Shown: positions 28,425 through 37,490 of the stretch, piece after piece | How the letters are laid out: each line of letters starts with the position of its first letter | Numbering within the stretch: the stretch's first letter is position 1 | Assembly: GCA_902500775.1 (NCBI GenBank) | Contig: CABVRZ010000006.1 | Coordinates: forward strand, 62,001 to 126,000 | Reading direction: 5' to 3' | Length of the DNA stretch: 64,000 nt | Origin: an uncultured Nitrospira sp. | GTDB lineage: Bacteria > Nitrospirota > Nitrospiria > Nitrospirales > Nitrospiraceae | Notes under the pieces: model-generated | Told to the model about the DNA's origin: nothing | What the model saw: the letters and a program-made list of their open reading frames with translations, nothing else | Database searches by the model: none | Translations under genes and position numbers: made by a program

Positions 28425-28453
28425 ACCATACTGAACTCCACCTATAGTGTCAA
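28425..28453 (-). promoter_or_regulatory. Candidate sigma-70 promoter of the second giant oxidase
   Basis: On the minus strand: TTGACA (28448-28453), a 17-base spacer, then TATGGT (28425-28430). It lies in the 236-base gap before the oxidase, with a leader of roughly 165 bases. Perfect -35, four of six at -10. No sigma-54-type site was found in this gap. Confidence 0.5.
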
Positions 28454-28487
28454 GGCTTTCATCGCGACTACCACTCAACTCGAACGA

Positions 28488-29150
28488 CTACTTTGCGACG
28501 GGTGATTTTCTGTTGGCGGTGCCTTGCAAATCCATATCTAATACCATCGGTCCCTCCGGCTTGTTGAACTCGCTCCGGCGCGGCATTTGGTCCACCATGA
28601 GTTTCGTTAACGGAACTGCCGCAATCTTCGTCGCGTTACCGTATGGATCTGAATACAGTGACAGTCGAACGTTCTTCGGCCGTTCGCTCGGTTTGATCTG
28701 AGAAACACCATCGTTCCCCACGAAACCGACCAGCAATCCACTCCCGTCGCCGAGCTTATGAATCTCGTAGGATCCAGATGACGAGGGCATCCGTTCCAAC
28801 ATCAAGTCCGGACTCTGTGTCACCAACGCCAACCCAAGCTGCTTGGGGGCAATGAAACCATAGCTCCCCGTAGGTGCCATCGAAAACCGAACCGCACTAC
28901 TTTCTAACTCCGCCACACCGTTCTTTATTCTCATCTGACGCCTCAATTCCTGGTCAGTTCCGGCTGCCTCGATGACCACTGCAGCAGGCGCAGCCTTCTC
29001 CACAGGCAGCACCTCGGTCTTTCCTCCTGGCGCTGCCTCACTCAACTGTGAAAAGCTCGACGGAACGATAACAGCGAGCAGGAACGCGACAAACCGCAGT
29101 TCGGGTAAGCCGACACGGGTCATGGACCAAGCGAGCCCGGTGACAAACAT
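28488..29150 (-). CDS. Exported hypothetical protein
   Basis: This 220-residue protein starts at ATG 29150, with AAGGAG 6 bases ahead, giving a signal-like segment ('FVAFLLAVIVPSSFS'). The mature part begins with a Pro/Ala-rich stretch ('VLPVEKAAPAAVVIEAAGTD'). It then has a domain with 'SYGFIAPKQLGLALVTQ', 'YEIHKLGDGSGLLVGFVG' and 'ERPKNVRLSLYSDPYGNAT', and contains no cysteine or His-rich motif. I do not recognise the family. It is the last gene of the run from the third oxidase, after two SUMF1-like genes, and precedes the second oxidase. Confidence 0.65.
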   Translation of the reverse strand: MFVTGLAWSMTRVGLPELRFVAFLLAVIVPSSFSQLSEAAPGGKTEVLPVEKAAPAAVVIEAAGTDQELRRQMRIKNGVAELESSAVRFSMAPTGSYGFIAPKQLGLALVTQSPDLMLERMPSSSGSYEIHKLGDGSGLLVGFVGNDGVSQIKPSERPKNVRLSLYSDPYGNATKIAAVPLTKLMVDQMPRRSEFNKPEGPMVLDMDLQGTANRKSPVAK

Positions 29151-29215
29151 ATACGCTCCTTGCCTAATCAGCTTATTAAAACCAGCGTGCAACCATGTCG
29201 CACGGCCCGGATGAT

Positions 29216-30202
29216 TCAGCGCTCTGACTCCACAAGTGGGGTTGCATGTTGCACGCGAGAGGTCTTAACCGATGGTTGCTCCTCGGTTACCGATTTTGCG
29301 CAACGAAACCCCAACCAATTAATCTTCGTGTTCGGGTCGGTCCCGTTCCTCATCGCTACTCTCATGGTGGTGGTACTGTCCATCCAACCTCCACCGCGAA
29401 ACGCTTTTTGTGTTCCGGTTCCTGGTCCCTGAGGATTTCGATCCGGCGCCGCCTTGTAGTAATCCTGGTCATACCAGTCGGATACCCATTCGGCCACGTT
29501 ACCAATCGTCTGGTAGAGGCCATAGGGACTCACCGCATTCTCATACTTATCAACCGAGATGATCGGTGGATACAGCAACAATCGCTCGGGACGATCACGT
29601 ACAGGTCCGGAAAGCCCTGTCCGGCCAAAATTGGCTCGTGTCGGACCGGCGTACTCCCGTCCCCAGGGGAAGAGCCGACCATCCGCCCCGCGTGCTGCTT
29701 TCTCCCATTCAGCTTCGGTCGGTAACCGCTGATTCGCCCACTTGCAGTACGCATCCGCGTCATACCAGCTCACATGCATAATCGGATGGTGCGCCATCGA
29801 CTCTTGGAAGTTGCCTCCATCATAGCGCCAATCGAGTTGCGGAGATCGCTTGGTGGCCAGTACGAACTTCAGATATTCGAGCGCCGTCACTTCGTACCTG
29901 CCGATCTCGAAGGCATCGAGATAGACACGACGCTGAGGAATCTCACTCCGATAGGCAAGTCGATCCGTCTTTTTATCGCTGCCCATCAGAAACTCTCCCG
30001 CTGGTACCATCACCATTTCTGCTTTCGTCTTCCAATTTGTGACTCGCTCAGCGGCAAGCTTTTTGCCAGCTTCGGTCCAGTCCACCGTGATGTCTTGCGT
30101 ATCCAACCCCCAGGCGGTATTGGACATGCCCGCTAGGACACCGACTATGGTCAGGGTCAGACCTATCCAACCCCGTGTGCTAGCCCCAGTTCGCCTCATC
30201 AT
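29216..30202 (-). CDS. Exported SUMF1/NirV-like protein (4)
   Basis: This 328-residue protein has a signal peptide (cleavage near 'SNTAWGLDT'). The SUMF1 domain has 'MVMVPAGEFLMGSDKKTDR', 'RLPTEAEWEKAARGADGRLFPWG', 'SPYGLYQTIGNVAEWVSDWYD', 'FRGGGWMDS' and 'GFRCAKS'. FGE catalytic cysteines are absent. It is very close to the protein at 18106 over the whole domain. I chose the ATG at 30202, preceded by GAGGAGTGGGGAGGGGG, over a GTG four codons upstream. Confidence 0.88.
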   Translation of the reverse strand: MMRRTGASTRGWIGLTLTIVGVLAGMSNTAWGLDTQDITVDWTEAGKKLAAERVTNWKTKAEMVMVPAGEFLMGSDKKTDRLAYRSEIPQRRVYLDAFEIGRYEVTALEYLKFVLATKRSPQLDWRYDGGNFQESMAHHPIMHVSWYDADAYCKWANQRLPTEAEWEKAARGADGRLFPWGREYAGPTRANFGRTGLSGPVRDRPERLLLYPPIISVDKYENAVSPYGLYQTIGNVAEWVSDWYDQDYYKAAPDRNPQGPGTGTQKAFRGGGWMDSTTTMRVAMRNGTDPNTKINWLGFRCAKSVTEEQPSVKTSRVQHATPLVESER

Positions 30203-30246
30203 CCCCCTCCCCACTCCTCAATAAAAACTCATCGCCGCATCGACCG

Positions 30247-31209
30247 TCACTCAGAAAGTCGCATCACGGTCGGCGCGGTACCATCTCGGCCGATATTCGA
30301 TACTTCGGCATTGCCATCACCTGCTGACTGCGCACAGCGAAACCCCGTCAAGTAACTCTCCCGATCAGGTGGACCGCCATTGCGGCCGGCGGAGCGGGCC
30401 ACCTCCGGGTCCTCGTTCCAGGAGCCTCCACGAAAGACCTTGAGTTCTCCGGCCATAGGCCCTTGCGGATTCTTGTCGTGACTATGCCGGTAATACTCCG
30501 GGTCAAACCAATCCGAGACCCATTCGCTGACATTACCCGCCATTTGATAAACACCGTATGGACTGGCGCCCTTGTCATAGCGATTGATATTGGCGAGCGG
30601 CGGGTACTTGAATCCTCGCTTCGACCCAGGGTGGGCGATATTACTCTTGATCCAACCGGCAGGCTCATTCCCCCATGGGAAAATCCGACCGTCCACCCCA
30701 CGTGCTGCTTTTTCCCATTCAGCCTCAGTGGGAAGTCGTTTGCTGGCCCACCGGCAAAAGGCGTCGGCTTCATGCCAGCTCACGTTGATCACGGGATGGA
30801 GTGCGGCCTTTTCGGAAAATGGATTCTCTCGCCAGAATTTCGGCCAATCTGCTCCCGTCCCGAGCACGAATCTAAGATAGTCAAGGTTTGACACCTCGAA
30901 TCGGTCGATCCTGAACGTATCGAGATAAACCTCATGTTGTGGTTGTTCCTGCGGACCGGCCGCGCGGTCCTTCCGCGGATCACTCCCCATAAGAAACGAT
31001 CCTGCCGGAACCAATACCATTCCACCCGGCACCTCCATTGCCGCCAACCGCTCGGCTTCATCACGTGGCGTCCACAGTGGCGGCTGCTTCGAGCTCTCGT
31101 GGTCAGCCCTTGCCGAGACAGCCATGAGCGACAGCAGACCACACCCGATGATTATCCAGATGCATCGCCTGAGACCGCCGGGTGATAGCACTGGTCTCTT
31201 AACCCACAC
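30247..31209 (-). CDS. Exported SUMF1/NirV-like protein (5)
   Basis: This 320-residue protein starts at GTG 31209 with a signal peptide (cleavage near 'AVSARADHE'). The SUMF1 domain shows 'MVLVPAGSFLMGSDPRKDR', 'RLPTEAEWEKAARGVDGRIFPWGN', 'SPYGVYQMAGNVSEWVSDWFD', 'FRGGSWNED' and 'GFRCAQS'. The catalytic cysteine pair of FGE is not present. It begins 15 bases after the cupredoxin gene ending at 31225 and is followed by another SUMF1-like gene after 44 bases, forming one operon. Confidence 0.87.
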   Translation of the reverse strand: MWVKRPVLSPGGLRRCIWIIIGCGLLSLMAVSARADHESSKQPPLWTPRDEAERLAAMEVPGGMVLVPAGSFLMGSDPRKDRAAGPQEQPQHEVYLDTFRIDRFEVSNLDYLRFVLGTGADWPKFWRENPFSEKAALHPVINVSWHEADAFCRWASKRLPTEAEWEKAARGVDGRIFPWGNEPAGWIKSNIAHPGSKRGFKYPPLANINRYDKGASPYGVYQMAGNVSEWVSDWFDPEYYRHSHDKNPQGPMAGELKVFRGGSWNEDPEVARSAGRNGGPPDRESYLTGFRCAQSAGDGNAEVSNIGRDGTAPTVMRLSE

Positions 31210-31224
31210 CGATCCAACCTGCTC

Positions 31225-32163
31225 TCATCGATTTTGCTTCTGAATCATTGGATCGATCTCTTTCTGGGCTTCCTCCGTCACATTATAACGGACATAATCG
31301 TGCTCTAAGACTTCATTGGCATAGAGCCGACCCGTTGGAGCCTGGACCATCAGCGTCGTTTCCATCGTCTCTTTCGGACGCACAGTAATCATCTGCTCAA
31401 TTGGCGTCCTCACATACGGGTGCCAAACAACCAACTTATAGGTACCAGGGGGAACGTTGGTGATGGCAAATCGCCCCTCCTGATCCGTCTTGGCAAAGTA
31501 CGGATTGTTAACTGCCACTCCCCAACTCTCCATATACGCATGAAACCCGCACTGCATCACAAAGATCCGACGCCCCTTGGTAAGATTCACCAGTTGTTTC
31601 GTTGGAGCCCCGGCCATGTGTTTATGGTACATCGCCGCATCGCTACGATCTTTGAAGTTTCGTGGATGCTCCGAGTTCATCGGCAGCGGCACATTGAACA
31701 GCACCCGTGCGCCAAGATTCGACGTTTCATACGCCTGAATATCGTGCATGACAGGATCCATATTGACGACTGTCACCGATTGGTCGTCTCGCACCGCCAT
31801 GGTGAATGGGAGAAACAAGCAGTCCTTCGCTTCAACTTGAGGTGTACTCGTCTCATCAAACGGCTTGCCTTTCTCAACCCCTTCGAGATAGACCAGCACT
31901 TCTCGAAGTTCTCCACCTTGCCCCACATTAAACGGCTGCAAGATCCGCCACCCTTGTCCATCAGAAATGCGGCCGCAGTAGTAGGGATCGGGCAGCGTTG
32001 TGAGATTATAGCCTTTCGGCTTTGGCACCTGCCCTACGAGGTACACCGTCCCCATAATGCTTCCACCGTCTGAGATCGTGACTTCTTGGTACGCCGCAGC
32101 CTGACTGCTCACCGCGAGCATGATTGATCCGATGATGAATCGCGATACTTTTGCCATATTCAT
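31225..32163 (-). CDS. Exported amicyanin-like cupredoxin fused to a carboxypeptidase-regulatory-like domain (3)
   Basis: This 312-residue protein starts at ATG 32163 behind AAAGGAG, with a signal peptide (cleavage near 'SSQAAAYQE'). Type 1 copper ligands are H140 in 'VNMDPVMHDIQAYE', then C205, H208 and M211 in 'QCGFHAYM' (amicyanin spacing). A carboxypeptidase-regulatory-like domain follows ('DQEGRFAITNVPPGTYKLVV'). C63 and C115 correspond to the extra cysteine pair of the paralogues. It is closest to the protein at 22105. The gene lies just downstream of the third giant oxidase, separated by a hairpin, and leads into two SUMF1-like genes. Confidence 0.83.
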   Translation of the reverse strand: MNMAKVSRFIIGSIMLAVSSQAAAYQEVTISDGGSIMGTVYLVGQVPKPKGYNLTTLPDPYYCGRISDGQGWRILQPFNVGQGGELREVLVYLEGVEKGKPFDETSTPQVEAKDCLFLPFTMAVRDDQSVTVVNMDPVMHDIQAYETSNLGARVLFNVPLPMNSEHPRNFKDRSDAAMYHKHMAGAPTKQLVNLTKGRRIFVMQCGFHAYMESWGVAVNNPYFAKTDQEGRFAITNVPPGTYKLVVWHPYVRTPIEQMITVRPKETMETTLMVQAPTGRLYANEVLEHDYVRYNVTEEAQKEIDPMIQKQNR

Positions 32164-32238
32164 GATCACTCCTTTCTCAGACCGATTCCTCCAACGCAAT
32201 CAACACACACGATAGAACTGCCGTCCTTCAAAACGCAA

Positions 32239-32273
32239 GTGGGAGAGCCGCATGAAACAGGCGACTCTCCCAC
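32239..32273 (-). terminator. Terminator-like hairpin after the third giant oxidase
   Basis: On the minus strand GTGGGAGAG pairs with CTCTCCCAC across the region, with an extra GCC/GGC inner stem. It is followed by TTGCGTTTTG. The T-run is weak, so readthrough into the cupredoxin gene is possible. Confidence 0.5.
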
Positions 32274-32297
32274 ACATATGATACTATCTCCGTCCCG

Positions 32298-35200
32298 CTA
32301 TTTCATCGCAGTCGGAGTAGCTTTCGGTTGCGGTGCTACCTCAGCCCGCTTGACTGCCGCTCCCATCGCCCCGAGCGGTTGGATCCGAGTATCACCTGCT
32401 GGCAAGACTCGGAGATAGCCCCACTGCCCGGACTGCGTGTAGGGCAGCCGTTGATTCGACCACACGAAGTCACCGACCTGACGATACGGACCACCCGCAC
32501 CGCCACGAAGGAAGACATCGAGGGTTTCAGAACCAGCGTACTCCACAACACTGATCATATCAGCACCCGGCATGTACGGCTCGATCGGCCACTCATGGCC
32601 CTCGACTCCAAACATCCCGTTTTGCTCACTATTGGCGCCGATCACGTGAATCCTGACCGCGTCGCCTGCGTGCGCTTCGATCAGCGGCGTCACCGGATCC
32701 TCCGGCTTGTCAACGACACAAGGCTGGAAGATCTTCCCCAGCGAGCAGCCCTGATCTTCTCGGAACTTGTAGGGCTCTGCGCGGTAGTTCACCGACGTCA
32801 AGCCCGCGACATTCTGCACATACGGCATGAATGCCGTCCCGATGATGTTGTCCTCATCTTGGAAGAAGAGGGCCACGTCACGGTAGTTCCGTTTCCCGAC
32901 GTTGTCTGGGAGCATCGTGTCCACGATCACGTCCGCCCGCCAGGCATTCTTCTGTGAGACATCGGCACCGGTCACAGGATCACGGTACTGAGACCCGCGC
33001 GGGCCGATGATGATTGCGCCATACAATCCGTTCCGTGGATTGACAACGATATTGCCACCATCCCACACCAAGGAGGTCGTCTCCTTGTTCGACGGATGTG
33101 CGTAATAGGTGTACTGACGTTTTTCACCCGGACCAATGGTCTGGTCGCCGCCATTGTTGCCGACGTTCAACCCTTGACTGTCCTTCGGATCAAAGGCCAA
33201 TCCAGGCGCGAAGAATGACGCCCGACTTGCCTTCATCTTATTCGTCAAGTTCACCTTGATACAGTCGCCCAAATTGGCACGCAGTGTCAGCGGATGCGGG
33301 GTCGCACCGCTGGACACCGTCGTGGCTTCTCCTTCCAGCGCGAAGATCTTGCCTTCCGGCATGGTCATTTCAATCTTCCGCTCGAAGTCCACTTCAATCG
33401 CATCCGGCGCTTTCGGATTCAACTTCATCGGGCGATCCAACGCCACCACACTGAAGTTCTTGACCGGTGCATCCGCCGGACAGACTGAGCTCGGCGTGGC
33501 AGGAATGCTCAAAGGATTGGTTCCCTTGGGCAGAGGCATCAGGTCGGGCACTTGTTTATCCAGCACCCTCAGGATCCCCCATCCACCCTCTGCGAAGTGT
33601 GAACTTCTACCATTAAAGTGGATGTAGTCACCCGGCATACCCTGGAATCCACCTGCCTTCGTGACCAAATCGTACCGTTCGGCGATTCCAACGTGAATCG
33701 AGTTCTTCCGATTGGCATCCGCCGCATACCGTTCCGTGAGGAAGGTATGGCCGGAGATCGTCCAAACGTGGGACTCATTCATGAGCTGGTGCAACAGACG
33801 GACTACCAGGGTGTCACCTGTGTACGCCCGAATCAATGGCGTGCCAGGATCTCCATGGATCGCGCTGCTGAACAGCTTCGAGGAATCCGGATTATTGGAT
33901 AGGCGTTGTGCAAACGGAGCCGCGCGGAAATTGAAGCCGCTGCCGGTCGTATGCGTTCCGCCGTTGATGTACTTATTCGGCGCATTCAGGATCTTTTCCG
34001 GCATCTGGAACGACACGGTCTTTCCAGCTTCCAGAGCAACCTCTACCGGTTGTCCTGGTGGATTCCCGGCCTCGATCACGTTCACGGTGTGTGGCACCGT
34101 GTCATGGATCGATACCATCAGCTCACGGAAACTCCCACTCACGCCGGCCCCGATCGGTTCGTTGCTGTGAATATCTGCAATCGGACCGCTGTAGACCAGC
34201 TTGCCGTTCTTCGGATCATGATACGTGGATCCGAACGGTTCCACGATCGTCACGCCGAACCCGCCATGGGGCCAGGTCGTCGCACCGAAGGCATGGTCAT
34301 GCCAGAACACCGTGCCCATATCCACATCGACCCACCACCGATAGCGGACAAACTCTGGTGATACCAGGTCACCCGCTGGGTGATTATTCTTCAATGGCTT
34401 ATAGAACGTCACCTGATTGCCCTTGATCTCCTTGATCCGGACAACCTCCTGACAGCTCTTGTCGCGTGGCAACGAGGCCGTCGTATCGTTCCCCTTCTCT
34501 AAACAATCCATGCCGACCATGACTTCGGTATTGACATGGAAGGGCGTGGCGCCTGGAGCCATCTTGATGGTGAATGATTTTGCTCCAGCTTTCGCGGCTC
34601 CCTCTAGCTTCGCCACCATCGGTGCCGGCAACCCATGCTTGGTCTTCTTCCCCCACATGGTGAACGGCCGGACCGACATCTCATATTCAAACCCTGAGAT
34701 CACACCATCCGAGTTCCCCGTGTCGAACTGGAAGAAGTGGGGATGGATGTTGATCTTGGACGACTGGAAATTCGTGTAGTCGTCGTCGTCCCACTCGCTC
34801 GTCAGCAGCACGTCCACACAGTCATACACGTTGGCACGAATGACTGCGGGAAGCTTCAAATCGTCATTCGCTCTGGTCAAACGCTCTTCTTCATGCAGCA
34901 CATAGATCAAGCCGTCCTTGTCGACCATGGCCGGCTCTTTCCCCTGCTTCTTGGCCAGAGTAATCGGCATCCGCACGAAGTGGATGTTGTAGTGTTTGCG
35001 ATTCGCATTTTCTGGGCAGAGACTCCATCGGCCCTGCTCGCCCGGCTTGGCTGGCTCGGAGGTCCGCTCACCATTTTCATCCTGGTGAATCGGCTCCAAC
35101 CAGGGCGCTCCGCTGTGGTTTGCAGAGAAGGGCACACGCTTGCCGAAGTGCGGCTTGAACAATGGCCACGCCATCTTGGCCGTGGTTGGATCAAACAGAA

Positions 35201-37241
35201 TGGCAGGCCTGGTGCTGTCATCCCACTTGGCCGCCCATGTATATTTGGGATTCTGCGCGGTACTTTCACGTTCACCGCGCGCGATATTTCCGTCCCACTT
35301 CCAATCCCACACCGTTGAATCATAGGAAAGGATCTGTCCCTTTTCATCTTCGGTATGGCCCGGTTTTCCTTGTGCCGGGACAAACATCTCAACCCAATCC
35401 TTGACGTTCACGACGACCGGGTTAGACTTCCAGTTGGTCTTCTGGCCCTTATCGACGATCTTGAACGTCTTTCCAAACCAATCAACCGTGGTACCAATCA
35501 ACTTGTCCGATGAGACACCAAGCTTCATCCGGCCCTGACGATCCGGCAACTCCCGGAGGTCCGGCATACTATCTGTGTGAGCAGCCCCGACTTGGAGCGT
35601 ATTGTAGAACCGCCCGTACCCCCACATACCAGCTACATAATGGTGGGCCACGTGGCAGTGATAGAGGAACTCACCTGCCAAATGTTGACAGCCACCACCG
35701 CCACATTCCGGCTCAAGGTCCAACGCTTCTGATGGACCGATCACTTCCACATCCACACGATCCGACTTCGTTCTTACGATCGGATACTTCACAGGCCCAT
35801 CCGCACCCATGGCCCAAAGATTGTTGGGCTCGGTGCCTGGGCTCCGCTGCCACCGAATCGTCCCGCTGTGAGGATGGTGTGAATGGAACACTTCGGATCC
35901 ACCATGAACCACCCGCCACTTGACCGGATCGCCTAAGTATCCACGGGCGATCGTGGTCGGTGTATCACCAAACGTATAGGAGCTGTACGCCATCGATTCA
36001 TCTTCAAACCCGAAGTACTCGTGCTGGAGATGCATCTGATCGATTCCGAACGGTTCACTGCGATAGTTGATCGCACGACCACCTGGACGATAGGCATCCG
36101 TAAGCGGATCGCGCTGAGGCAAGAAATCGCCCTTCTTGTTCAGCGGACGAAACGCTTCGTCCCCGATCTCATGATAGAAAAGCACAAACTCACGGAAATC
36201 CGGTCCTGACCCGTTGTCAATATTGACCTGCCAGCCACTCCTCACCTCAGGTGCAGGCCCTCCACTCCCCAACGCATCGACGTACTTTGAACCCTTCGGC
36301 TCGACAACGAACGCCCCGAAGAGGCCCAACACCGTCAGCTCTCGGTCATGGCTGAAGGAATGGAACTGACGCACTCCTTCCTGCATCTGGGGATGAAGAT
36401 ACCATTCAAATTCTTGCGCCTTGCCTGGCGCCACAATCGATTCAGGATTCGTGGTGGTCGCCGGCTTGCCGGACGAGCTCACGATCATGCTGGAGGCCTG
36501 AATGAACAGACTCCCATCTTCACCTTCCATCTGATTGCGCAAGGTCATCTTCACGCAATCTCCAGGGTTTGCGCGCATGACCAGCGGCTGAATCACATCA
36601 CCCTGCAATCCGGTGGTGACGGCACCTGGATCATATCCATCCTTCTCTCGGGCTTCTTTATTCCTCGTTTCCTCTGCACGAGCCTTGGAGAGATCTTCCG
36701 TCAATACGTACATGTAGCCTGGATAAAAATCGAGCCAACGGTTCAAGGTGATTTCGATGTTGATCATCGCCACATCGAACTGTTTCACCGGCACGCCGGC
36801 AGGGCACTTCCCTCCCGAACTGAGGACCGGTTCGCCCTTTCCTGCATCCGTCATCAACAGAAAACTGCTCCCATCCTGCCCCATATATTGGTGCATCATC
36901 GACATGTTGTTGAATGCACCGGACGTCTGTTGCACCTGCGCATCACCTTGAGCCTGCTGTCCAAGTTTCTCCATCAGGCGATGATGCTGCATCTCCATCT
37001 TTTGCGCATTGTCGGCGCGGCCTTCGATGGCATGCTCAACCACCGTTTGCCCCTTCAACTGTTGAGTCCAGCCTGGCATCGCCACCGGGGTCGCATGTCC
37101 ACCATGCTGACGATCCGCCGATTCCGCCGCAAACAACCCAGGCGCAGCTAGCACGCTACCCGTCAGCAACACGGATTGCAGCAGCCGCGCAATACTCGTT
37201 CGCCTCAACTGTTTTAGGCGCCTAGAACAAAAATACCGCAT
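32298..37241 (-). CDS. Giant six-domain multicopper oxidase 3 (secreted)
   Basis: This 1647-residue secreted oxidase, the largest of the three, has a long Arg-rich n-region and signal peptide (cleavage near 'GLFAAESAD'). A His/Met-rich linker follows, then three two-cupredoxin units ('KCPAGVPVKQFDV', 'LCPENANRKHYNI', 'VCPADAPVKNFSV'). Copper motifs: H453-S-H-H-P-H458, H528-C-H-VAH-H534 with M539, H833-P-H835 and H981-D-H983. It is closer to oxidase 2 than to oxidase 1. The first-domain HSH is altered to 'FHSFSHD'. GAGAGGAGG lies 7 bases before the ATG. It heads a cluster with a cupredoxin and two SUMF1-like genes. The substrate is unknown; metal oxidation is one hypothesis. Confidence 0.9.
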   Translation of the reverse strand: MRYFCSRRLKQLRRTSIARLLQSVLLTGSVLAAPGLFAAESADRQHGGHATPVAMPGWTQQLKGQTVVEHAIEGRADNAQKMEMQHHRLMEKLGQQAQGDAQVQQTSGAFNNMSMMHQYMGQDGSSFLLMTDAGKGEPVLSSGGKCPAGVPVKQFDVAMINIEITLNRWLDFYPGYMYVLTEDLSKARAEETRNKEAREKDGYDPGAVTTGLQGDVIQPLVMRANPGDCVKMTLRNQMEGEDGSLFIQASSMIVSSSGKPATTTNPESIVAPGKAQEFEWYLHPQMQEGVRQFHSFSHDRELTVLGLFGAFVVEPKGSKYVDALGSGGPAPEVRSGWQVNIDNGSGPDFREFVLFYHEIGDEAFRPLNKKGDFLPQRDPLTDAYRPGGRAINYRSEPFGIDQMHLQHEYFGFEDESMAYSSYTFGDTPTTIARGYLGDPVKWRVVHGGSEVFHSHHPHSGTIRWQRSPGTEPNNLWAMGADGPVKYPIVRTKSDRVDVEVIGPSEALDLEPECGGGGCQHLAGEFLYHCHVAHHYVAGMWGYGRFYNTLQVGAAHTDSMPDLRELPDRQGRMKLGVSSDKLIGTTVDWFGKTFKIVDKGQKTNWKSNPVVVNVKDWVEMFVPAQGKPGHTEDEKGQILSYDSTVWDWKWDGNIARGERESTAQNPKYTWAAKWDDSTRPAILFDPTTAKMAWPLFKPHFGKRVPFSANHSGAPWLEPIHQDENGERTSEPAKPGEQGRWSLCPENANRKHYNIHFVRMPITLAKKQGKEPAMVDKDGLIYVLHEEERLTRANDDLKLPAVIRANVYDCVDVLLTSEWDDDDYTNFQSSKINIHPHFFQFDTGNSDGVISGFEYEMSVRPFTMWGKKTKHGLPAPMVAKLEGAAKAGAKSFTIKMAPGATPFHVNTEVMVGMDCLEKGNDTTASLPRDKSCQEVVRIKEIKGNQVTFYKPLKNNHPAGDLVSPEFVRYRWWVDVDMGTVFWHDHAFGATTWPHGGFGVTIVEPFGSTYHDPKNGKLVYSGPIADIHSNEPIGAGVSGSFRELMVSIHDTVPHTVNVIEAGNPPGQPVEVALEAGKTVSFQMPEKILNAPNKYINGGTHTTGSGFNFRAAPFAQRLSNNPDSSKLFSSAIHGDPGTPLIRAYTGDTLVVRLLHQLMNESHVWTISGHTFLTERYAADANRKNSIHVGIAERYDLVTKAGGFQGMPGDYIHFNGRSSHFAEGGWGILRVLDKQVPDLMPLPKGTNPLSIPATPSSVCPADAPVKNFSVVALDRPMKLNPKAPDAIEVDFERKIEMTMPEGKIFALEGEATTVSSGATPHPLTLRANLGDCIKVNLTNKMKASRASFFAPGLAFDPKDSQGLNVGNNGGDQTIGPGEKRQYTYYAHPSNKETTSLVWDGGNIVVNPRNGLYGAIIIGPRGSQYRDPVTGADVSQKNAWRADVIVDTMLPDNVGKRNYRDVALFFQDEDNIIGTAFMPYVQNVAGLTSVNYRAEPYKFREDQGCSLGKIFQPCVVDKPEDPVTPLIEAHAGDAVRIHVIGANSEQNGMFGVEGHEWPIEPYMPGADMISVVEYAGSETLDVFLRGGAGGPYRQVGDFVWSNQRLPYTQSGQWGYLRVLPAGDTRIQPLGAMGAAVKRAEVAPQPKATPTAMK

Positions 37242-37394
37242 AGCTTGGCCTCCTCTCGCTTAGATTCATCCCTTATCGAGCAGATGATTTTATTGAACAA
37301 AACCCCTCGCTTCGAACATCCCAACATCGCTTTACATTATTCCATTAATTATTAACACCTTGCTACTAGAACGCAGGCATATTTCTGAGGCATT

Positions 37395-37424
37395 TATGTA
37401 GACGTTTAACAGAACAAGTGTCAA
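37395..37424 (-). promoter_or_regulatory. Candidate sigma-70 promoter of the third giant oxidase
   Basis: On the minus strand: TTGACA (37419-37424), an 18-base spacer, and TACATA (37395-37400). The leader to the ATG at 37241 would be about 150 bases. Immediately upstream is a small palindrome, CTGGGTG-N9-CACCCAG (37438-37460), which could be an operator. Confidence 0.4.
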
Positions 37425-37490
37425 GTCTTTTGTGTGGCTGGGTGCTTTTGTAACACCCAGTTCCACGCATCCCTCTAGAAAATATTGAAA

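Noticed and set aside
16310-31209. Calling the SUMF1-domain proteins formylglycine-generating enzymes
   Set aside because: The catalytic cysteine segment is missing in all five, all are exported, and no sulfatase is nearby.
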